From assembly GCA_043778315.1 (NCBI GenBank), contig JAYWGJ010000021.1, positions 1 to 10,596 of the forward strand: a stretch of DNA of 10,596 nucleotides. Direction: 5' to 3'. Positions 6,776 through 10,596 of the stretch are shown piece after piece. A model generated the notes under the pieces. The model was not told the origin of the DNA. It worked only from the letters and a program-made list of their open reading frames with translations, and did no database searches. The DNA comes from JBEEMU01 sp043778315 (GTDB lineage Bacteria > Bacteroidota > Bacteroidia > Chitinophagales > Saprospiraceae). The translations under genes were made by a program, and so were the position numbers. How positions within the stretch are numbered: the stretch's first letter is position 1; every line of letters begins with the position of its first letter.

Positions 6776-7018
6776 TTACTGCAGGTAGTATTTTTTTTCA
6801 TCATTTTCTTTTCTACCTACTTGCTCTCGTGAATAGACAAACGAGGTACCTGTATCTGAAACCTTAAATTGTATGCCCTTGTTACCAGAGCCTGCCTTAT
6901 CTAAAGCATTTTTCAAAAGTCTGTACAAAAGAGTCTGCTCTTTGGGATTATGAGGGTCTATGAGTTTAGCACGCGGCACAGACTTATAAATTTCTATTTT
7001 TGAATTAAATATCTTCAT
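6776..7018 (-). CDS. Short ORF, probable N-terminal part of the metallopeptidase gene
   Basis: 80 residues from ATG 7018-7016 to TAA 6778-6776. The sequence is hydrophilic and charged, with a helical centre (EQTLLYRLLKNALDKAG) and no signal peptide or known motif. The last sense codons run GAT GAA AAA AAA TAC TAC CTG CAG TAA. The eight As contain an in-phase A-AAA-AAA heptamer, a classic -1 slippery sequence. Slipping back one base after residue 76 continues into ILPAVINLLRQIDRAL and then without interruption into the HEAAH protein. I therefore think this is the 5' end of that gene, not a separate small protein. Alternatives are a genuine small protein, a frameshift mutation, or one A missing from the homopolymer in the assembly. 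It is the first ORF after the terminator at 7100-7053. Confidence 0.6.
   Translation of the reverse strand: MKIFNSKIEIYKSVPRAKLIDPHNPKEQTLLYRLLKNALDKAGSGNKGIQFKVSDTGTSFVYSREQVGRKENDEKKYYLQ
6791..6798 (-). other. A8 run: candidate -1 frameshift or transcriptional slippage site
   Basis: Eight consecutive A residues on the coding strand, in phase as GAA AAA AAA followed by TAC. A -1 ribosomal slip, or insertion of one extra A by RNA polymerase slippage, moves translation from the 80-codon frame into the open frame that ends at 5427. I see no strong hairpin within the next 30 bases that would act as a ribosomal stimulator, which favours transcriptional slippage or a simple mutation or assembly error over programmed ribosomal shifting. 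Confidence 0.5.
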
Positions 7019-7039
7019 TACCTATTTTTTTAATACATG

Positions 7040-7047
7040 AAAAGATA
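7040..7047 (-). promoter_or_regulatory. Weak candidate -7 element before the peptidase operon
   Basis: TATCTTTT on the minus strand, one mismatch from TAnnTTTG and similar to the two perfect elements in this window. It lies directly after the terminator of the upstream gene, and its predicted start site is about 15 bases before the ATG at 7018. A promoter is needed in this short gap if the terminator is efficient, but the match is imperfect and no -33 box is clear. Confidence 0.3.
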
Positions 7048-7052
7048 CCCAC

Positions 7053-7100
7053 AAAAACCCTACCGAACCGCATTATATAGCGCGGCACGGTAGGTTTTTT
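7053..7100 (-). terminator. Rho-independent terminator, symmetric
   Basis: CCTACCG (7059-7065) pairs with CGGTAGG (7088-7094). Inside, CCGC pairs with GCGG across an AT-rich loop, and the hairpin is flanked by A5 (7053-7057) and T6 (7095-7100). On the minus strand it lies 35 bases after the TAG of the large ORF, or about 18 bases after the next in-frame TAA. It separates that gene from the peptidase operon. Confidence 0.88.
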
Positions 7101-7135
7101 GTAAGAAAAGTTAGGTTTTAGTCGCGATGGCCCGC

Positions 7136-9586
7136 CTATAACCACGGCATCGTCGGCTTAGTACGCCCACGGTCGCCGCACGAACATAGATAGTCGTTTT
7201 GGTCTATGCCTTCGCTTGCTTTTTGCAAAATCGTCAGGGTAGTAGGTACGCGGATAGTCCAGTGATTGAGGTCTTGCGCGCTCGCGCCGTCGGCAGGGTC
7301 GAGAACCATTATATCCTTTATCGGTGCTTGAATATCGGCATACAAATGCTGTATATAATCATTTTCGAAATGATACACCTCGCTACCACGCGGAATTTCC
7401 TGCCCTTCGGTTTCCCAAAAACGCAAGGCTGCCGCCTCCATACCTACTTTTACGGGTACGCGCACCCGCGCCAAACCCGCTTGCAAAAAGTTCAGAAAAA
7501 GCGGGTCGGTATCGGTGAGTTGATACAGTTGTTTCCAATGCGCGCTTTTGCCATAAGCATAGTAATACGGCAAAAACTCGGAGACCAACAAATCCCAATC
7601 GAAAGCGTCTTCGAGAAAACGCATACGCTCGCGGCGAAACTTATCCCGCTTGTCACAACCCAAACTATACATTGGAAAACCGTCTGCACCGCTCCATATA
7701 TTCCAAAAACTCATATCCGTTACGCTCTCTGTATCATAATTACTCGAAGTATCGTCAGTAAAAAACGCACTATGCACAAAACTATAAATACAGAGTTTTT
7801 TTAGCTCTGAACGGACAATCTGCTCGTTCATTAACGGATTTGTTCCGCTACGGCGGTCGTTGCGCGCAATGATTTTCGCTTCTTCTAAGGCTTGATTATA
7901 CTCCGCCAATTTTTGTTGGTAAGCATTCATAATAGCATTAAAAACGCTTTGTCGCCAGCCGTCCATTTTGGTTGCCGTGGGTACACATTGCAGTAAAATA
8001 TGTATCGAGTAGCTATGGTGACTTGTAAAGATGGAAACAGGGAAAGAACCTGTAATACCTGTAATATACGCCCTAGCATAGTCAGTAGCAGGTGGTCTAT
8101 CTAACCACTGCGTAGCTGCAGTAATAGTGACCGTGCCTCTAACATTGGCGTATGATTGTATATAATAAGACTCGTATCCAGCAGGAATATTAAGATTAGT
8201 TTCCGCACGACTATCTCCCCAGTCGCCTGTTCCATTGAAAACATGCGAGACATAAATATTTTCAGGTGGTAGATCCACATTGACACCAGACACTGCCGCA
8301 AAACCTTTATAGTTGGCTGTTGTAATATCCGAAAAACTTGTCAGCGTCGGTTTTATCGGCTGAGTTATTGTTACCGAATTGGTAATATTATCCTTATTAT
8401 CCGTCATAGCCCATAAATGAAAGGCTGCGGGTTCGGGAATATTAAACTCAAAAGTAAGCCTTTTGCCGTAATTGCGTAGCGTTGCCAAGTAGATTTTATC
8501 GAGCCAACGGTACACCCCGACCGTGTTTTCATCGGCACCACCTTTTAAAGTGTGCGCATTTATCTCTTCGTATTCTTTCAAAATTTTGGTAACGCGCTCC
8601 TCTTTCACGCGAGTAAGTGTGCGCTGACGGACTTGCTCGGTCACTTCTTTGCCACTTTTTACCACATTTCTATTCGACTCTTCTATCGCCGTATTGGAAC
8701 TGAGACCCGTGTTTGCGGTGAAACTCGCTGCGCCATAAGTACCCATAACCGTCAGGTTAGCACTTACCGCTAACTGCTCGTTTATCATATTCGACGTTTC
8801 TTTTTCTATCTCGAAACGGTCGGTTGTTTGCGTATCGCGAATGTCCTCTTTTTCCGTTTCTTGGCTATAAGTAAACGTATTTTCAGCGCGCAATAAATTG
8901 CGAGTAGTACGGAGTTTATCCTCACCCCGCAAAATATTTTCGATATAAGAAATCTCTCCCGGTACATAGCGGCAAAGCTCCTGCTCGACGCGGTGAAAAT
9001 CAGCTACACCCAAAGGGCGCACAAAACAAGTTAATTTGTTATTGGCAATACTTGAATTTATTGAGTCGTCGGGCAGTGGATTTGGAATCCGCGTCTGCGG
9101 CGGTAGCGCGCTTCTTTCCCAAATTGCACCACCATAAACAACAATCGTTTTTTCCGTTTGTACCGACTTAAAAACCTGCTCTGTCAATTGCTCTACACGT
9201 TTATCGATACGTTGCATAACCAATTCCACTCGCGGGTTATCGGGTAATTTTAGCATTTCCAACACTTTTGTGGCACTTTCGCCTACGCTTTTCGGGTCGG
9301 AAATGCGCTCACTTGCTACACTCGATAAAGATGATTTTGGTTTATTGCCATCAGTCTTTTCATCACTCTTTTCTACTTCTACCTGATTTTCAATCTCTAA
9401 TAAGCGGTTTTCGGCTTCGTTAGATTGCCACAAAGCAATTTCTTCTTTTGCCGTTTGCAATAAAAATAATTCGCTCTGCAAGGCATCGTTGCTGTTAGCT
9501 TCGCTCTCCGTTTTCGCTTTTTTCCCAGCCGAGTTATTAGGAACTGCTGTGCTTTTTGATTTAGGTGGAAAAATCGTATTAGGCAA
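7136..9586 (-). CDS. Large multidomain protein of unknown function; start uncertain
   Basis: 816 codons from a TTG at 9586 to a TAG at 7138-7136. Residues 1-100 are low-complexity, Ser/Lys/Asn-rich and partly coiled-coil. Residues 185-235 (FVRPLGVADFHRVEQELCRYVPGEISYIENILRGE) and 355-390 (GVYRWLDKIYLATLRNYGKRLTFEFNIPEPAAF) look like conserved blocks around a long charged helical stretch (about 236-345), with a Gly/Ala/Thr-rich beta segment near 275-300. About 400-535 is beta-rich (for example LNIPAGYESYYIQSYANVRG). The C-terminus has FDWDLLVSEFLPYYYAYGKSAHW (662-684), then DTDPLFLNFLQAGLARVRVPV. I recall similar blocks in very large uncharacterised bacterial proteins, some possibly near contractile injection loci, but I cannot name a family. 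No signal peptide or membrane helix is seen. There is no ATG before residue 111, and the frame runs upstream without a shift to a TAA at 9622 and into the ORF before it, so the true start may lie there. It ends at a strong terminator. Confidence 0.72.
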   Translation of the reverse strand: MPNTIFPPKSKSTAVPNNSAGKKAKTESEANSNDALQSELFLLQTAKEEIALWQSNEAENRLLEIENQVEVEKSDEKTDGNKPKSSLSSVASERISDPKSVGESATKVLEMLKLPDNPRVELVMQRIDKRVEQLTEQVFKSVQTEKTIVVYGGAIWERSALPPQTRIPNPLPDDSINSSIANNKLTCFVRPLGVADFHRVEQELCRYVPGEISYIENILRGEDKLRTTRNLLRAENTFTYSQETEKEDIRDTQTTDRFEIEKETSNMINEQLAVSANLTVMGTYGAASFTANTGLSSNTAIEESNRNVVKSGKEVTEQVRQRTLTRVKEERVTKILKEYEEINAHTLKGGADENTVGVYRWLDKIYLATLRNYGKRLTFEFNIPEPAAFHLWAMTDNKDNITNSVTITQPIKPTLTSFSDITTANYKGFAAVSGVNVDLPPENIYVSHVFNGTGDWGDSRAETNLNIPAGYESYYIQSYANVRGTVTITAATQWLDRPPATDYARAYITGITGSFPVSIFTSHHSYSIHILLQCVPTATKMDGWRQSVFNAIMNAYQQKLAEYNQALEEAKIIARNDRRSGTNPLMNEQIVRSELKKLCIYSFVHSAFFTDDTSSNYDTESVTDMSFWNIWSGADGFPMYSLGCDKRDKFRRERMRFLEDAFDWDLLVSEFLPYYYAYGKSAHWKQLYQLTDTDPLFLNFLQAGLARVRVPVKVGMEAAALRFWETEGQEIPRGSEVYHFENDYIQHLYADIQAPIKDIMVLDPADGASAQDLNHWTIRVPTTLTILQKASEGIDQNDYLCSCGDRGRTKPTMPWL

Positions 9587-9619
9587 TACGATAGAGCTAT
9601 GCGTGATGCGCCACCAATC

Positions 9620-10165
9620 TTAATGTAAAGGTAACGATTCATAATGTAAACAACGCAAAACGGCGGCAAAATTATCGCATAAAGCAATATTATTTCCCTC
9701 GATAACACAAACCAAAAAGTTATCCCAGATAAGCTGGTTCAAATCCGTTCGTTGTGCAGCCGTTTGCGCGGGAATACTGAGTGAGTCAAAATACGCTTCG
9801 CCTGTCGTTTGGGAGAGCGAAAAGCGGTTGTCCCGCAAATACGAACCCCATTCTAAACGTCTTTCACCCGAAGCTGCGATTAACGCACTATCGTTGGCTA
9901 TAAACCGCGAAGAGCTTTTGAACGCAGCAATAGCATTTGCGGAGTCCGCCGCTTGCTTCGTTGGCGTATCGCTGCTCCTGCGGATGTTCGCCAGTACGCT
10001 ATACAATAATTGAGGGTTAGTGTTGGCACGAGCGGCAGCGGCGGTTTCGTCGTAAACGATAAACTACTCGCCGCTTTCTTGTGCGGTGAGTGTCTGTGTG
10101 CCTCGAATATTGACAAACTTCATAACAGTTGTCTTCTCGAGTGGCACTACGGTATAGTCTGCCAT
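9620..10165 (-). pseudogene. N-terminal portion of the large protein gene, interrupted by an in-frame TAG
   Basis: The ATG at 10165-10163 begins MADYTVVPLEKTTVMKFVNI and continues to QESGE (codon 33), where codon 34 is TAG (10066-10064). The same frame resumes at once with FIVYDETAAAARANTNPQL and stays open to a TAA at codon 182 (9622-9620). After that TAA the frame continues with DWWRITHSSIVLPNTIF into the 816-codon ORF. All three pieces are in one frame with no insertion or deletion. The composition on each side of both stops reads like protein. The simplest view is one gene of about 1009 codons carrying two nonsense changes; each could arise from a Gln codon by a single C-to-T change. Alternatives are stop-codon readthrough, or a small gene followed by a separate TTG-started gene. 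If translation restarts after the TAG, the first usable codon is TTG 10006 (128 residues). No family recognised. Confidence 0.6.
10064..10066 (-). other. In-frame amber stop inside the MADYTVV... frame
   Basis: GAG TAG TTT, codon 34 of the frame that opens at 10165. The only other TAG stop seen in the window is the terminal stop of the same long frame at 7138-7136; every other gene ends in TAA. Confidence 0.75.
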
Positions 10166-10596
10166 TTTTTTTTAATTAAAAAAGTGAAAATTTATGGTGA
10201 GTTGTTGAGATTATTAGTTTTTGGGCAGTGCTCCGCCCGACCAAGCAATAAACTTGCTTAGTGATTAGTAGAAAGGAATAGCGCGTTAGCCGCGCTTTCG
10301 GCGGAATTTGTGTTGCAACAAGGCGTGTCGCTGTCGGCGTGTGAGGAAAAGGTACATTTATTATTTGGTTTATTTGGTTTTGTTTTATTTTTTGGTGGCA
10401 ATAAGCAAAAAAGTTGCTATGTTTTTAATGCAAACGCATAAGAAAATGTAATAAATGTGGCGTAACTCGAATAAAAAAAGGCACGAACCTCGCCATTCAT
10501 ATCACTCGAGCCAAGGTACCACCAAGCACCACGCAGAGAAATAATAAAATAGGCGAAGGAGCGTACCTATACGGTGCGCACCTTCTAAACCCATTC
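10166..10596. other. Non-coding region with several hairpins; probable leader and intergenic DNA
   Basis: I find no convincing gene here; the open frames are under about 35 codons except for antisense shadows. Three small perfect stems lie upstream of the ATG at 10165: GGGC/GCCC at 10223-10238, AAGCAA/TTGCTT at 10243-10259 and AGCGCG/CGCGCT at 10280-10296. A 9-bp tandem repeat (TTATTTGGT twice) occupies 10361-10378. A T7 run on the minus strand (10479-10473) follows a weak GGC/GCC stem at 10480-10494. A longer hairpin is at 10555-10585. Near-matches to the -7 element (TACCTTTT, TAAATTTT) are present, but no perfect one. Confidence 0.5.
10555..10585 (-). terminator. Strong hairpin, possible terminator of a gene beyond the window edge
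   Basis: Arms 10555-10567 and 10573-10585 pair at 12 of 13 positions (one A-A mismatch, one G-T wobble) around a TATAC loop. The right arm contains the perfect palindrome GGTGCGCACC. On the minus strand the stem is followed by a T-rich stretch (CGCCTATTTTATTATTT) without a clean T-run, so it may be a terminator for an upstream minus-strand gene or another structured intergenic element. Confidence 0.4.

Noticed and set aside
7199..7804. 201-codon open frame on the plus strand
   Set aside because: It is fully antisense to the conserved C-terminal part of the large minus-strand ORF, its translation lacks protein-like character, and it has no promoter. It is best explained as a shadow of the real frame.
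9397..9708. 103-codon minus-strand frame overlapping the junction of the two large ORFs
   Set aside because: It is in another frame, and its translation is Lys/Arg/Tyr-rich without domain character. It spans the TAA at 9622 only because it is offset, and it does not rescue the protein-like sequence on either side.
10361..10378. Two copies of TTATTTGGT considered as a CRISPR-like or phase-variable repeat
   Set aside because: There are only two adjacent 9-bp units in low-complexity T/G-rich DNA, with no spacers and no coding frame to switch.
10502..10594. 30-codon minus-strand frame starting MGLEGAHRIG and a similar 27-codon frame starting MNGEVRAFF near 10499
   Set aside because: They are short, lie across hairpins, and have no recognisable family or conserved context. 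They could be leader peptides, but nothing supports that.
1..10596. tRNA, rRNA, insertion sequence, integrase and CRISPR array searches by eye
   Set aside because: I saw no cloverleaf with a conserved TTCRANNC arm, no transposase motif, no terminal inverted repeats around the low-GC unit, and no regularly spaced repeats.

Overview
The window looks like a stretch of a Bacteroidetes (Bacteroidota) chromosome, probably from a free-living, Cytophaga-like lineage. The signs are the AT-rich intergenic DNA, the absence of Shine-Dalgarno sequences at starts, two copies of the Bacteroidetes -7 promoter element (TAnnTTTG, here TATCTTTG), a secreted protein with a signal peptide ending AKAQ, and families common in that phylum. 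Every gene I can support lies on the minus strand, so transcription runs from high to low coordinates. Eight of nine stop codons seen are TAA; the ninth is TAG.

Layout in transcription order. (1) 10596-10166 is non-coding DNA with several hairpins. (2) 10165-7136 is one continuous reading frame of about 1009 codons, interrupted by an amber stop at 10066-10064 and an ochre stop at 9622-9620. Its largest open piece (9586-7136, about 816 codons) encodes a large multidomain protein of unknown function. It ends at a strong bidirectional terminator (7100-7053). (3) 7018-3290 is a self-contained unit of lower GC, bounded by terminators on both sides. It holds an 80-codon ORF, a 369-codon ORF with an HEAAH zinc-protease motif, a lipoprotein, and two tandem paralogous membrane proteins. 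The first two ORFs appear to be one gene of about 530 codons joined by a -1 shift at a run of eight A residues. (4) 3157-1091 encodes a secreted protein with a barrel-like C-terminus, with its own promoter. (5) 1032-1 is a second promoter followed by a DUF1569/DinB-fold protein and mtnC, which runs off the window edge.

How they may work together: mtnC (methionine salvage) and its DUF1569 neighbour form an ordinary housekeeping pair. The middle unit is the most unusual. A peptidase-like protein is translationally coupled to a lipoprotein and followed by a duplicated membrane protein, which resembles an effector with envelope-located protective or partner proteins. That reading is inference from gene order and motifs only. 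Both large genes upstream of 5427 have broken or recoded frames (a homopolymer shift in one, two in-frame stops in the other). The region may therefore be decaying, may use recoding, or may contain sequencing errors. Reads and homologues would decide between these.
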